The notes under the pieces were generated by a model, which saw nothing but the letters and a program-made list of their open reading frames with translations, searched no databases and was not told where the DNA came from. DNA of 64,000 nucleotides from an uncultured Kordiimonas sp. (lineage in GTDB: Bacteria; Pseudomonadota; Alphaproteobacteria; Sphingomonadales; Kordiimonadaceae), in NCBI GenBank assembly GCA_947492375.1, contig CANLMI010000003.1, forward strand, positions 434,001-498,000. The letters run 5' to 3'. The first letter of the stretch is position 1. Each line of letters opens with the position of its first letter. Shown here piece by piece: positions 9,287 through 18,419 of the stretch. Position numbers and translations under genes: made by a program.

Positions 9287-10243
9287 ATGGGTTATTTGAA
9301 GGCTATGTTGGTTGCAGGAGCCGCAACTTTAAGCCTCTTGAGCGGTGTTGCCACAACAAATGTACAAGCAGACTTTGGTACAGAATATGGATATGAAACA
9401 GTTGATGGTGTTCGGGTGTTTTTCCGTGAAGCTGGTAACCCTGACAAACCAACACTTGTTTTGTTACATGGTTTTCCAAGCTCTTCTCACCAGTATCGTA
9501 ATTTAATTGCTGACCTAAGCGACGATTATCATTTAATTGCGCCGGATTATCCCGGGTTTGGTGCGAGCGATTTCCCGTCATCTGATAAATATGCATATAC
9601 ATTTGATAATATCGCTGAAACGATCGACGACTTTCTGGAGCAGCGTAAAATTTCAAAATATTCGCTTATGATCCAAGATTACGGCGCCCCTGTTGGTTTC
9701 CGTATCGCAACCAAGCACCCTGAGCGCGTGCAGGCGATTATTACCCAGAATGGTAATGCCTACGAAGAAGGTGTGAACCGTGATACCTGGGATCCGATTA
9801 TTAAGCTTTGGGCTAAACGTACGCCCGAAATTGAAGCCCATATTATAGAAAATGTTTTCTCACTTGAAGGTATGCGCTGGCAGTATACGCACGGCACCCG
9901 TAACCCGGATAGCATTGCCCCTGAGAATTGGGATCTGGATTTCATGAAGCTTCAACGCCCTGGCGCTTACAAAATGGCAATCGATCTGTTCTATGATTAT
10001 CAGAATAACCTAAAGCATTATCCTGAATGGCAGCAGTATTTGCGTGATAACCAGCCACCGGTTTTGGTTGTTTGGGGTAAAAATGACGCCTTTTTCCCAG
10101 TGCCTGGTGCCGAAGGGTACAAACGTGATGTGAAGGATGTGGATTATAACTTGCTTGATACTGGCCATTTCGCCCTTGAAGAAGATGGTAAGTTGATCGC
10201 GGCAAAGATTAGAGGTTTCCTGATCGAACGCGGCATTAAATAA
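9287..10243 (+). CDS. Secreted alpha/beta hydrolase, haloalkane dehalogenase/epoxide hydrolase type
   Basis: The 318-residue product has a signal peptide cleaved after VQA (residue 28) and is probably periplasmic. HGFPSSS (61-67) forms the oxyanion loop. QDYGAP places an aspartate nucleophile at D131, as in haloalkane dehalogenases and epoxide hydrolases and unlike serine esterases. D267 (GKNDAFF) and H294 (DTGHFALEE) complete the triad. It should open epoxides or remove halide by hydrolysis; the substrate is not predictable. The ATG follows GGAGAAAGACG. The CGNR regulator lies divergently upstream. Confidence 0.88.
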   Translation: MGYLKAMLVAGAATLSLLSGVATTNVQADFGTEYGYETVDGVRVFFREAGNPDKPTLVLLHGFPSSSHQYRNLIADLSDDYHLIAPDYPGFGASDFPSSDKYAYTFDNIAETIDDFLEQRKISKYSLMIQDYGAPVGFRIATKHPERVQAIITQNGNAYEEGVNRDTWDPIIKLWAKRTPEIEAHIIENVFSLEGMRWQYTHGTRNPDSIAPENWDLDFMKLQRPGAYKMAIDLFYDYQNNLKHYPEWQQYLRDNQPPVLVVWGKNDAFFPVPGAEGYKRDVKDVDYNLLDTGHFALEEDGKLIAAKIRGFLIERGIK

Positions 10244-10271
10244 CAGGTGCGCCTATACCTGTTATTGCTTT

Positions 10272-10297
10272 GAAGCCAACCAGTTTTGGTTGGCTTC
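10272..10297 (+). terminator. Perfect hairpin after the hydrolase gene
   Basis: A 10-bp perfect stem (GAAGCCAACC and its complement) encloses AGTTTT. No T-tract follows, so termination would be weak or factor-assisted. A smaller inverted repeat (AACAGGT/ACCTGTT) lies just upstream at the stop codon. Confidence 0.5.
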
Positions 10298-10409
10298 TGC
10301 CCTGATTTACCATGACATTTCAGGGCAAAGGCCACTAGGTGGCCCAATGTGTCTTCTTGCTTGTCTCCCTGTCCTTTCCCGATCAAGGCAGGTAAGAAGG
10401 CACATTTAT

Positions 10410-10637
10410 ATCTCAATCAGCCAGAAGTATCTCAATCAGCCAGAACTATCTCGGTCAGCTAGAACCACCTCAATCAGCCAGAACCACCTCAATCAGCCAG
10501 AACTATCTCAATCAGCCAGAACTATCTCAATCAGCCAGAACTATCTCAATCAGCCAGAACCATTTCAGTCAGCCAGAGCTATCTCAGTCAGCCAGACCCA
10601 TCTCGGTCAGATAGAACCATTTCAGCCAGATAGAATT
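10410..10637. repeat. Twelve tandem 19-bp repeats, non-coding
   Basis: The unit ATCTCAATCAGCCAGAACT is repeated head to tail twelve times without spacers, 228 bases in all. The central units are nearly identical and the last four have drifted. Because 19 is not a multiple of three, the array changes frame at every unit and is not a protein repeat. It sits between the hydrolase gene and the 3' end of the YHS gene. Confidence 0.9.
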
Positions 10638-10775
10638 GTTCCGGGTAGGTGATAGGCTATAACAGATGGCTAGGTTTCTGTCAGCTAGGTGAAATTATCG
10701 GGCAGGCGAATATATTTCTTGCAGATTGTCGCTTATCGATAAAAGCGATAGTTCAATGTGAGAGTAAGGCTAAGA

Positions 10776-11237
10776 TTATTCGGTTTTGAATTTTTTTGCC
10801 GGAGCGCTTTTGGGTTTCGTATAAGCCTCAGAAGGCTCAGCTATTTGGGGTGCTTTAACGGGTTTCTTTGCTTTGCTGGCAGCGCAAGGCGTTTCAGATG
10901 CGTATTTATAGGCTTCTACGCTTTTCAGAAAGGTTTCCCGGTTTTCATGGGATGAAAACAGATAGATTGTATCGTCGGCATAGGCTTTATATTTCCTTAC
11001 GCCTTTGATGAATGTGTTTGTATCAACAAAGCTGACAATATCGTGCCCGTTATGAGCAATGTTTAACTCACGTGTAATTTCTGTTTTGGGGAAATTTTTA
11101 CAAAAGTCGCCCGCCGAAACTTGTGGAGTGAGGAACTGAAAAAGACTTGCAGTGCATAGGATACAAATCGTTCTGACCCCATGATTGGGGGAGGAAACAC
11201 AGGAACGAACAATTTTTATACCGAGCATCTTTTTCAT
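10776..11237 (-). CDS. Exported YHS-like domain protein
   Basis: The 153-residue product has a basic start and a hydrophobic export segment (about residues 20-42, ending VSAG). Its middle matches YHS-type proteins: NGHDIVSFVDTNTFIKG, then KYKAYADDTIYLFSSHENRETFLKSVEAYKY. The usual YHS ending with a GGYCA-type motif is absent. A Lys/Ala/Pro-rich tail takes its place. A role in metal or haem handling is known for some relatives but cannot be claimed here. Confidence 0.7.
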   Translation of the reverse strand: MKKMLGIKIVRSCVSSPNHGVRTICILCTASLFQFLTPQVSAGDFCKNFPKTEITRELNIAHNGHDIVSFVDTNTFIKGVRKYKAYADDTIYLFSSHENRETFLKSVEAYKYASETPCAASKAKKPVKAPQIAEPSEAYTKPKSAPAKKFKTE

Positions 11238-11312
11238 TTCTTTAGCACAAGGTTCGGCGGGGTAGGGCCTGGGGGACAGTTAGGCCCTTCGGGGAACACA
11301 GTTTTTAATTCT

Positions 11313-12056
11313 CTATAAGTATATTTCGGTCGGCCTCCTTCGCTTTACAGTTGGTGGGGTTGGGGGCTTTTCCACCGCCGTCGACTCGAGCATTTTATTG
11401 GCAATAAAATAGGGAAATTTTAGTCGGGCTTTATTGCCTTTTTTAGTTGCTTCGATGATACGTAGTGACCCTGACAGACTTTCAATAAGTGAAATTGTCG
11501 AGGCAAGGTCAAAAAGATATGAATTAGCCTTAGGTAAGCTGGTAAAGTCTTGTCGGTTTATGTGATTGACAAAACCTGCCGGTAAACGTTGGGCTTGGTC
11601 TATTATGTTAATTTCAATGCCGTTGCTCGAATGCCGGCCCTCTATCTCAACCAGTGAATTATTGGCACTTATAGTTGAGTAGGCAGCGTATTCAATTACA
11701 TGCATCAAGGTGCGATGCAATGTTACGCGGCATGTTAGTAAGGTCAGGCCGGCTTCGAGATTGGTCTTGAAATGTAGGGGCCGCTTATTTTGTTTTCTAA
11801 GATAATTAGTAATTTCGATAATTGTTTTACCGATATCTACCTCAGATATTAAATCTTCAACCGGATTTAAAAGCCGGTTTTTCTTCATTTCTGATTGTGA
11901 TTTTGAATGGCTTACAAGAATGTCACGAATGTCATGCGCAAGCTCATTGCCTCTGTCGTGATCAAGGGCATTTAGCTTGTCTAATGAGAAGCGAATGTTA
12001 TGCATCATACCGCGAATTTCGTGGCATAAGTTATTGGTTTCATTCAAATTACGCAT
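11313..12056 (-). CDS. Degenerate histidine kinase-like protein
   Basis: The 247-residue protein starts with a DHp-like helix, LCHEIRGMMHNIRFSLDKL, which contains a candidate phospho-histidine (H12). A GHKL-like domain follows with a poor N-box (RTLMHVIEYAAYSTI in place of the usual Asn-rich motif) and a weak ATP lid region. There is no sensor or membrane segment. It may serve as a phosphotransfer protein that no longer binds ATP, or bind a kinase partner. The C-terminal tail is Pro/Arg-rich. It is divergent from the BLUF gene. Confidence 0.55.
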   Translation of the reverse strand: MRNLNETNNLCHEIRGMMHNIRFSLDKLNALDHDRGNELAHDIRDILVSHSKSQSEMKKNRLLNPVEDLISEVDIGKTIIEITNYLRKQNKRPLHFKTNLEAGLTLLTCRVTLHRTLMHVIEYAAYSTISANNSLVEIEGRHSSNGIEINIIDQAQRLPAGFVNHINRQDFTSLPKANSYLFDLASTISLIESLSGSLRIIEATKKGNKARLKFPYFIANKMLESTAVEKPPTPPTVKRRRPTEIYL

Positions 12057-12329
12057 TTTTTTTCCAAACTTGACTGTAAAGCTTTCCAGGGAATCAATAC
12101 ATGCTGAACACTAGCCATAATGATGAAATAAAGATTGGACATTTTTGTTGTAAATATTCGTTGTAAATAATTGAATGTTTGGTTCAAATTTTTACAAGCT
12201 TTTGACTGAAAAGGGTGTTTTACTGTATATTAAGAATTGAAGGTGAGTCTTTTACAAGACTTGGTAGCAATCTCTATAGTTAAAGTCTTTCGGTTTATTT
12301 ATGTTTCTATATGCGATTGGGATAAAGTT

Positions 12330-12773
12330 ATGGAGCAACTGCAAATACAAGCAGTTTATTTAAGTTTTGCAACGCGTGCATTTAAAATGCATGCGGCAAC
12401 TAATATCGAGCAAATTATCCAAGAAGCCCAAACTCATAACAGTCAGAATGATATTACCGGCCAATTGATATATCATGGCGGTGTATTCATACAATTACTG
12501 GAAGGTGAAAAAAGTAAGGTTCAGCGATTGCTTGGGGCCATTGCGTGCGATCGGTCTCGGCATGAAAACCTTACTGTTTTGTTTCACCAACCTATGCAAG
12601 AACGCGTTTTTAGTGATTGGAGTATGGCGTATCAGGAACTGGATAATCACTCGTTGGATATCGTTAATTCTATCGTACCCTGGCAAAAGATTATCCGTGC
12701 ATCTGAGGAAGGTGAAACCGTAACACCTGATAAGATATTTATGGTCTTTAAGGGCCTCCGCGAGAGGTTATAG
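12330..12773 (+). CDS. BLUF-domain blue-light photoreceptor
   Basis: This 147-residue cytosolic protein is a short BLUF photosensor that should bind FAD. Y10 in AVYLS, N37 in THNSQNDITG and Q55 in FIQLLEGE are the three residues of the flavin hydrogen-bond switch, and FSDWSMAY gives the late Trp/Met pair. About 45 residues follow the domain without a recognised output module, so signalling must go through a partner. The start is the ATG after GGGATAAAGTT; an in-frame TTG 93 bases upstream adds non-conserved sequence. An AraC-type regulator begins 9 bases after the stop, an obvious candidate partner. Confidence 0.85.
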   Translation: MEQLQIQAVYLSFATRAFKMHAATNIEQIIQEAQTHNSQNDITGQLIYHGGVFIQLLEGEKSKVQRLLGAIACDRSRHENLTVLFHQPMQERVFSDWSMAYQELDNHSLDIVNSIVPWQKIIRASEEGETVTPDKIFMVFKGLRERL

Positions 12774-12782
12774 GGGTCGACT

Positions 12783-13643
12783 ATGGTTCATAAAAAGGAT
12801 GATGTAAATCTGTCGGTAATTACAAATGGATGCCTACAGGTTATCTATACCAACAGTACGCCGGATGTGGATCTTGCGGATACAGTACAGATTTTTGCTG
12901 AACATCTGGACGTTTTTCTAGTTTTTGAAGGCGAAATTGCACTTGAAGTATTTGGCGAGAAAGCAATCCTGAAAGAAGGTGATCTGTTTTTCTGTACGCG
13001 TTCCACGTATTCAGAACTGTCGCATATCAGCAAGCGCTTTAGCTATGCCCGACTTCGGTTCTTGAAAGATAAGTTACCTGACGTTGAAATTGATGAACGA
13101 TTTGCTGCTTCGCTCGTTGACTGTGATATTATTGGCCGTAAGATTTTTAATCATTGCCTGTCTTATATCAGTTTATTAGGCGATAAGCCTGTTCGGTTTG
13201 ATGAAGCAGAGGCCAAAATGGTCCATGCGGAAAACCTTGAGATTTTGACGACGTTAAATAGCATGCTGTCTGAAAAGCATCTGTCGCTTGTGATCATTCC
13301 TTGTAATGTTGCCAGTAATGCATTGGTGGTGCGTGCTGTTGATATTTTTGAAGAGAATGTCGAAACCAATATGAAGGTCAAACTTGTGGCTGAGGAGTTA
13401 TTGATCAGCCATTCCTATTTGATCCGGTGCTTTAAACGCACAATTGGTGTGGCGCCGAACGTGTTTTGGCGCACCATGAAGCTTAATCGAGCGCTCACCC
13501 TGCTTAGTCACAGGATACAGTCGTTGGCGGATATTTCCTATTTGTATGGATTTACAGACCAATCGCATTTCAGCAATTGCTTTAAGAAATCGATGCTGAC
13601 CACCCCGGGTAGTATTGTCTATATCGATCCGCATAAATCCTGA
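12783..13643 (+). CDS. AraC-family regulator downstream of BLUF
   Basis: The 286-residue protein has a cupin-like N-terminal region (about 30-100, FLVFEGEIALEVFGEKAILKEGDLFF) and a C-terminal AraC double helix-turn-helix (about 185-280). The second helix-turn-helix shows the family signature DISYLYGFTDQSHFSNCFKK. AGGGG lies at the right distance before the ATG and overlaps the end of the BLUF gene, so the two genes form a tight operon. Direct BLUF control of this regulator is an inference. Its target genes are unknown. Confidence 0.88.
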   Translation: MVHKKDDVNLSVITNGCLQVIYTNSTPDVDLADTVQIFAEHLDVFLVFEGEIALEVFGEKAILKEGDLFFCTRSTYSELSHISKRFSYARLRFLKDKLPDVEIDERFAASLVDCDIIGRKIFNHCLSYISLLGDKPVRFDEAEAKMVHAENLEILTTLNSMLSEKHLSLVIIPCNVASNALVVRAVDIFEENVETNMKVKLVAEELLISHSYLIRCFKRTIGVAPNVFWRTMKLNRALTLLSHRIQSLADISYLYGFTDQSHFSNCFKKSMLTTPGSIVYIDPHKS

Positions 13644-14219
13644 TTGCAGCTTTAGAGGCGATATGGGCGTTTGATCCTGTCTATATAATGTAAATTTACT
13701 TATGAACGAGCGAGCACACTTATCTTTCAATTGGTAAGTGTGCTAATTGATCGGCTGCTTTATACGGCACGATTGATTCAAGCCGCCTGCCAGGTAAATG
13801 GCCATTTATGAATAGCTAATTTATGAAAAGGACGTTTATAAAAAGACCGTTTATAAAAAGATTTGGCGGCGGGTATTGAGTGGGATTTGCGTCAAACTGC
13901 TTTAATTCAATTAACGAACTTTTGGTAAAAGCTAACAAACCTTTGGTGAAAGAAAAGTTTATCACTGCTTTCAAGCGCTAGCGTGTGCGCCAACGCCGTT
14001 AGGGCCGCAGGTTGGTGAGGAAGCGGATTATATTTAGCCATATTAGTGATTGTTAGCAGGTTAATTACCTGACTGCACTATGCGCCTATCCATCCGGTCT
14101 CTAAATTTCAGAGCTGATTGATCACCTGAGTATATTGAGCGGGCAAAACAAAATATGCTGCCCTAAAGGTGTATGTTGGCATAGCGTGAGTAGTATGTGA
14201 ATGTATGCGGTTCATGGCC
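13644..14219. other. Intergenic region with one strong inverted repeat
   Basis: No gene is seen in this 576-base stretch. At 13713-13744 the arms AGCACACTTA and TAAGTGTGCT form a perfect 10-bp stem with a 12-base loop but no T-tract, so it is either a weak terminator for the BLUF-AraC operon or a protein site. Near 13835-13860 the phrase GTTTATAAAAAGA is repeated directly. Confidence 0.5.
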
Positions 14220-14726
14220 TTATGTTTTCTGCTGTTTTCTGCGCGCATTGAACCAGGCAAGCAATGGTACGGCGATATGGTCATAGAGCTTTGCCCCGAT
14301 AAAATGGATGGGTGGCAGCGCTGCGAGGGACGCAAGCCAGCGGTATCTTGGCATTTCCTGCCAGATTTGGATAAAGGCATCTATGCCGCTAAGAAGTTTA
14401 CCGTTTGTATCGAGCGCGTATAATCGGCGTTCAATATCTGCTTTTGTAAGGCCATAGGCTTTGAGGGCGTTCGGGTTTTCTATAATGGGGGTAAAGGTGA
14501 TGGGTACGGCTTTGCCCTTTGCTGTTTCAGTAGCTTTGAGGCGGTTATAGTGGCAAATTTCTGCATTGCATACAGGGCATTCGCTATTGAAGAACACAGT
14601 TGTTTGAGGGGGTGGTGCTTCGGATTGTTGGGTTTGAATCGATGATATTTGTTGGGCTGGCGTGCCCGCACTTGTAATTGATGTAGTTTGTTCCTCGCTC
14701 TTGGTTTTGGGGTTTTGATTTGTCAT
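14220..14726 (-). CDS. DCC-type (DUF393) thiol-disulfide protein
   Basis: The 168-residue protein has a disordered Thr/Gln-rich N-terminus (about 1-42) and then a DUF393 core: TVFFNSECPVCNAEI, with the C50-x-x-C53 pair. The family consensus has Asp-Gly before the first cysteine and this protein has Asn-Ser. The rest follows the family, including the late segment RYRWLASLAALPPIHFI. These are thioredoxin-like proteins of poorly known redox function. The ATG is chosen because the upstream extension from a TTG looks non-coding. Confidence 0.75.
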   Translation of the reverse strand: MTNQNPKTKSEEQTTSITSAGTPAQQISSIQTQQSEAPPPQTTVFFNSECPVCNAEICHYNRLKATETAKGKAVPITFTPIIENPNALKAYGLTKADIERRLYALDTNGKLLSGIDAFIQIWQEMPRYRWLASLAALPPIHFIGAKLYDHIAVPLLAWFNARRKQQKT

Positions 14727-15040
14727 TGTGCGCGTCTTTTCAAAGTGCCTCTTGTGAAGTGCTATGCTGTATCGGGGTTTTCTATGCAGACAGCGTATTG
14801 CCGTAAGTATGGTGTTTACGTGAATAGAACCTCTGGCGATCAATATTTTGCCGCCTGATATTGGTATGTGGCGCGCTCGATACTACGAGGGTAGCATTAA
14901 ACCAGAGTGACATTAGGCCAGAGGGGGGTGGCTTAGAATGGAACATGACCAGTTGGCATGACATTAATAGTGCGCTTCAAGGCCCCGACATAGCTGAGGC
15001 CATTGGCGTTTCGCTTTTGATGTATGCCGCGATAGATACT
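14727..15040. other. Intergenic region, no gene seen
   Basis: About 314 bases separate the DCC gene from the 3' end of the next leftward gene. A rightward open frame here runs antisense into that gene and I do not accept it. Confidence 0.4.
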
Positions 15041-15508
15041 TTAAAAATCCAGCGGCTTTATATTGGGGGCAACCCATACCCGCCGCGCCATTATTGAGAA
15101 TATCAAGTCTTTAGACCAATATTCAAACAACCAGTCGGGATTGGCAAACCTGGATGTCATGATACTTTTCAGGCAAGCGGCTGTTGAAGTATCAGGGAAG
15201 GTATCGGCCATGTTTTTGATGATACTGTCTGCTGCCATTAGTGATGCTTGTGTGATTGTTTCATGATAGCCATCATTATCCGTATTTTGTCCACCTACCG
15301 CCTCATTATATCGCCAGATTATGCCGGGCATGTCGCGCAGTGCGTCATGATCGGGGCTTTTTAATATCCAGATTGCAGCCGCGAAATGGGCTTTGTGGGT
15401 CCAGCGTGCCTTGGGTAGTGTTCTTGATATCAGGCCGAAGGCAATTTCTGTAATTTCTTCATCCGATAGATGTGCATCGGTTTCTATTCGTTCAGGTTTT
15501 ATCGTCAT
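15041..15508 (-). CDS. Conserved hypothetical protein (LPKARWTHKAH...YHETIT type)
   Basis: This 155-residue soluble protein belongs to a widespread unnamed family. Its marks are LPKARWTHKAHFAAA near residue 35 and, in the second half, the run IIWRYNEAVGGQNTDNDGYHETIT. The conserved His, Asn and Glu suggest a ligand or metal site, but no activity has been assigned. The start is the ATG preceded by AAGGAA; another ATG 21 bases upstream lacks a ribosome site. Confidence 0.7.
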   Translation of the reverse strand: MTIKPERIETDAHLSDEEITEIAFGLISRTLPKARWTHKAHFAAAIWILKSPDHDALRDMPGIIWRYNEAVGGQNTDNDGYHETITQASLMAADSIIKNMADTFPDTSTAACLKSIMTSRFANPDWLFEYWSKDLIFSIMARRVWVAPNIKPLDF

Positions 15509-15965
15509 TTTTATTTCCTTATTATTCATGGGTAAGGGGAAGGTGGTTTGTTGCCAATAAGATCCAGAATAAAAACGCTAATGAAAGGCCCTAAAATGCA
15601 AAAACCTCACCGTTAGGGGCGAGGTTTGTTTGACTTTTCGTTTTGCGCTTTTCTGTCAGCTATTGGCTGCACTTTTTATTTATGGCCGGTGCACGAAAAT
15701 CCATACCTCATATTTAGAGGTATTTTGCTGGAGATTATATGTCAGGCCTTTGTGCATATGCCTTTATCACACAGTACAGGGTGATTGTAAAATAATGGCT
15801 CTGTGCGGTTTCGTGATTGTTTAAAATATGAATATAACTTTAATGAACTGTTTGGGCGCCTTTAAGAAGGCCTGCTGTATAGATATCTTCAATATTGTTT
15901 TAAAGGCGCGATAACGGCCTCTGGCGGGCTTGGTTAAGTGCCGTTGTATATTGTGGATTTGAGAG
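15509..15965. other. Intergenic region, weak hairpin
   Basis: This 457-base gap holds the promoters of the leftward gene and of the rightward PEP-CTERM gene. At about 15599-15625 an AAACCTC/GAGGTTT stem is followed by TTTG. It could terminate rightward transcripts, but no rightward gene lies just before it. Confidence 0.35.
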
Positions 15966-16634
15966 ATGAAAAAGTTTTTATTTAGCCTGTCAAGTGCTGC
16001 TCTGGGTTGCTTGTTGTTAAGTGTATGGGCGTCAACGGCGGCATCAGCATCAGCAACTTTCACTGTTGATGCATTTGATGTTAATCGACATATCAGTAAC
16101 CTGGATAGCAGGTTCGTTACGAGCGTGCTTGATACTACCCCAACATTCAGTGGTGAGTATGATGTTCTGGATTTCACTGATGGTACACGGGGTACTGGTG
16201 GTTTCTTTGGAGTTAACAACCCTTTCCCTGGTAATTTGACCACAACCTTCGTGCTTGAAGCAGCAGGGCAGTTTCGTGTTGCAGAAGACGGTGAATATAC
16301 ATTCCGGGTGCGTCATGATGATGGGGCACGGTTGGCAATTAATGGCATGAATGTCATCAATTTCCCGCGGTTAACAGCGCCGCGAACGTCTTTCGGTACT
16401 GTGTTCCTGAATGCCGGCCTTAATGACCTGTCGGGTTTGTTTTTTGAGAACGGCGGCCAAGCTATATTTGAAGTGGGTATCGCCTCTGGGGCAGGTGTGC
16501 GCAGTAAAGGTGCCTTTTCGCTTGTAACCGCAGCAATACCAGAGCCTGCTACGTGGTTAATGATGATCCTTGGTTTTGCGATTGTTGGATTGGTGCACAA
16601 GCGCCGTACCAGCGTGGTGCAAAGCCTCTCGTAA
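15966..16634 (+). CDS. PEP-CTERM surface protein with PA14-like region
   Basis: The 222-residue precursor has a Sec signal peptide (about 1-29) and a C-terminal PEP-CTERM sorting tripartite tail: IPEPATWLMM, a hydrophobic helix, and KRR. Such proteins are cut and attached to the surface by an exosortase, which is not in this window. The middle (about 90-160) with GEYTFRVRHDDGARLAINGMNVI resembles PA14-type carbohydrate-binding domains. It ends in a good terminator and is therefore a single-gene unit. Confidence 0.85.
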   Translation: MKKFLFSLSSAALGCLLLSVWASTAASASATFTVDAFDVNRHISNLDSRFVTSVLDTTPTFSGEYDVLDFTDGTRGTGGFFGVNNPFPGNLTTTFVLEAAGQFRVAEDGEYTFRVRHDDGARLAINGMNVINFPRLTAPRTSFGTVFLNAGLNDLSGLFFENGGQAIFEVGIASGAGVRSKGAFSLVTAAIPEPATWLMMILGFAIVGLVHKRRTSVVQSLS

Positions 16635-16670
16635 TTAAATTACTATTTAAATACCCCCCTCCTAACTTTT

Positions 16671-16697
16671 AGCCAGAGGATTTTCCTCTGGCTTTTT
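16671..16697 (+). terminator. Rho-independent terminator
   Basis: The stem AGCCAGAGGA/TCCTCTGGCT encloses TTT and runs into eight T residues. It ends the PEP-CTERM gene. Confidence 0.92.
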
Positions 16698-16731
16698 TTT
16701 GTCTGGTAATCTTTGGATATCGCCAGTTTAC

Positions 16732-17196
16732 TTACAGGCCAAGCTCTGAAAGGCCGGGGTGGTCGTCGGGGCGGCGCCCTTGCGGCCAATGGAATTTCCG
16801 GTCTGCTTCGCTAATGGGTAGGTCATTGATGCAGGCATAGCGCTCTTTCATTAACCCGTCTTCGCCAAAGACCCAGTTTTCGTTACCGTATGAACGGAAC
16901 CAGTTTCCGTTATCATCATGCCACTCATAAGCGTAGCGGACGGCTATTCTGTTGTCACGGAAAGCGAATAATTCTTTGATGAGACGGTATTCTTTTTCCT
17001 GTTCCCATTTGTCTGTAAGAAATGCTTCGGCTTCTTTGCGATTAGCTACAAAATGAGATCGATTGCGCCATTTGGTATCTTCGCTATACGCGAGTGAAAC
17101 TTTGGCAGCATCCCGGCTGTTCCATCCGTCTTCTGCTAGACGAACTTTCTCACGGGCACTTTCTTCGGTAAAAGGGGGGAGTGGGGGTCTGCTCAT
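16732..17196 (-). CDS. DUF1348 family NTF2-like protein
   Basis: The 154-residue protein matches DUF1348 across its length: [25 protein letters not shown], then [21 protein letters not shown], then a Trp/Arg-rich end [16 protein letters not shown]. The fold is the cone-shaped NTF2/SnoaL type and the function is unknown. AAGGATCTATC precedes the ATG. It is divergent from a TetR regulator, a common arrangement for this family, so it is probably repressed by that protein. Confidence 0.85.
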   Translation of the reverse strand: MSRPPLPPFTEESAREKVRLAEDGWNSRDAAKVSLAYSEDTKWRNRSHFVANRKEAEAFLTDKWEQEKEYRLIKELFAFRDNRIAVRYAYEWHDDNGNWFRSYGNENWVFGEDGLMKERYACINDLPISEADRKFHWPQGRRPDDHPGLSELGL

Positions 17197-17388
17197 GATA
17201 GATCCTTATCGAATTACGTTAGAGGAATACGGCTCTCTAACTGGGTTGCGAACTTAAACTGTACTGATCGGTAAACTTTAAATATTATTTATTAGTAATA
17301 TGTCAAGAAAAAATATTAAAAAATATTGCAAATAATTGAACGTCATATAAAATACACAAAGAACAATCGGTTAATTTAGAGAAAAGTA

Positions 17389-17955
17389 ATGAGACCAACA
17401 AAGCGTGAAGAATTGGTGCGTAAAGCCCTAACATCCTTTTATCAAAACGGATTTCATGCAACTGGTATGGATATGATCGTAGAACAAAGCGGGATATCAA
17501 AAACCTCGATCTATAATCATTTCAAAACCAAGGAAGATTTAATTTTGGCTGTTCTACGTTTGCGGGATGAGAAGTTCCGCAATTGGTTGTACCGCCGCAT
17601 GGAGGCGTTGGCCTCTAACCCTGAGGGGCAATTGCTTGCGATGTTTGATGCGTTGGGCGAATGGTTTGAAGAGACTGATTTCAAGGGCTGTATGTTTATA
17701 AAGGCATCATCGGAATATCAGGATCAATCCCACCCAATTCACAAGCAGTCTGCTGAACATAAAAGGATTATTGAGGCCCACCTTGGTGATTTGGCTGCTG
17801 CTGCTGGATATAGCAATCCAGTACTTGTGGCCCAGCAATTGATGGTGCTGAAAGAGGGGGCTACGGTTACGGCGCAACTTCGTGCCCGTGTAGATGCTGC
17901 TCATGATGCACGGCAAGCTGCGGAAATGATCTTATTGTATGCGCAAAAAGGGTAG
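17389..17955 (+). CDS. TetR-family transcriptional regulator
   Basis: The 188-residue protein has a TetR helix-turn-helix at about residues 5-50 (ALTSFYQNGFHATGMDMIVEQ, then SKTSIYNHFKTKEDL) and a helical ligand-binding C-terminal domain of the YxaF/LmrA-like kind with CMFIKASSEY. It starts 192 bases from the divergent DUF1348 gene. ATCGGT occurs on both sides of the shared region (near 17265 and 17368), which may mark operator halves. Confidence 0.88.
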   Translation: MRPTKREELVRKALTSFYQNGFHATGMDMIVEQSGISKTSIYNHFKTKEDLILAVLRLRDEKFRNWLYRRMEALASNPEGQLLAMFDALGEWFEETDFKGCMFIKASSEYQDQSHPIHKQSAEHKRIIEAHLGDLAAAAGYSNPVLVAQQLMVLKEGATVTAQLRARVDAAHDARQAAEMILLYAQKG

Positions 17956-18419
17956 AAAATGAGCGCTATGATAGCTTGTTGTTAAGCTATTTTGTTCCTC
18001 TGCCAGTAAAAATCACTATCTTTTTTACCATGCACATCAATTTCTGAATTTTGGTGCAGGGGTAGTTTTACCTGTTCGCTCTAATGGTTTGTTTACGTAA
18101 AAACCATTCATAGTGAGGAGGTGGTCTTTTGCCTGATCAGAGGCTGACCTTGTGTCAGGTCATCAGCCTATGCTTGTGTTGTCACGGTAACTGGCTCGCT
18201 CTCACGATTTTTTAGCTTGGATACCATGCCTGAAGGGGTATTCCCTCTGGAGGCGATAACCTTAGTGATTTTTGCTTCGTTTCACGGTGTTTTGGGATCA
18301 TTGAATGCTATGGTCGGTGCGGTTTCTCTTTTGAAGGGTTGCTGAGGTAAGTAGCCTGTGACAGAATAATATATCCTAAGGTTGTTGTCGGAAGGGATAA
18401 AGATGGTGAGGGGCGTATT
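17956..18419. other. Intergenic region, no gene seen
   Basis: This 464-base stretch holds no convincing reading frame. An imperfect inverted repeat (AGGCTGA...TCAGCCT) lies near 18140-18170. The right end carries the GAGGGG ribosome site of the next gene. Confidence 0.4.

Noticed and set aside
10410-10637. Possible CRISPR array
   Set aside because: The repeats are contiguous with no unique spacers and no cas genes are present.
10290-10652. Open frame running through the 19-bp repeats (Ser/Gln-rich repeat protein)
   Set aside because: The 19-base period shifts frame at each unit, there is no ribosome site, and the peptide is an artefact of the repeat.
14861-15097. Rightward 78-codon frame before the conserved hypothetical gene
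   Set aside because: Its second half runs antisense through a better-supported gene and no ribosome site is visible.
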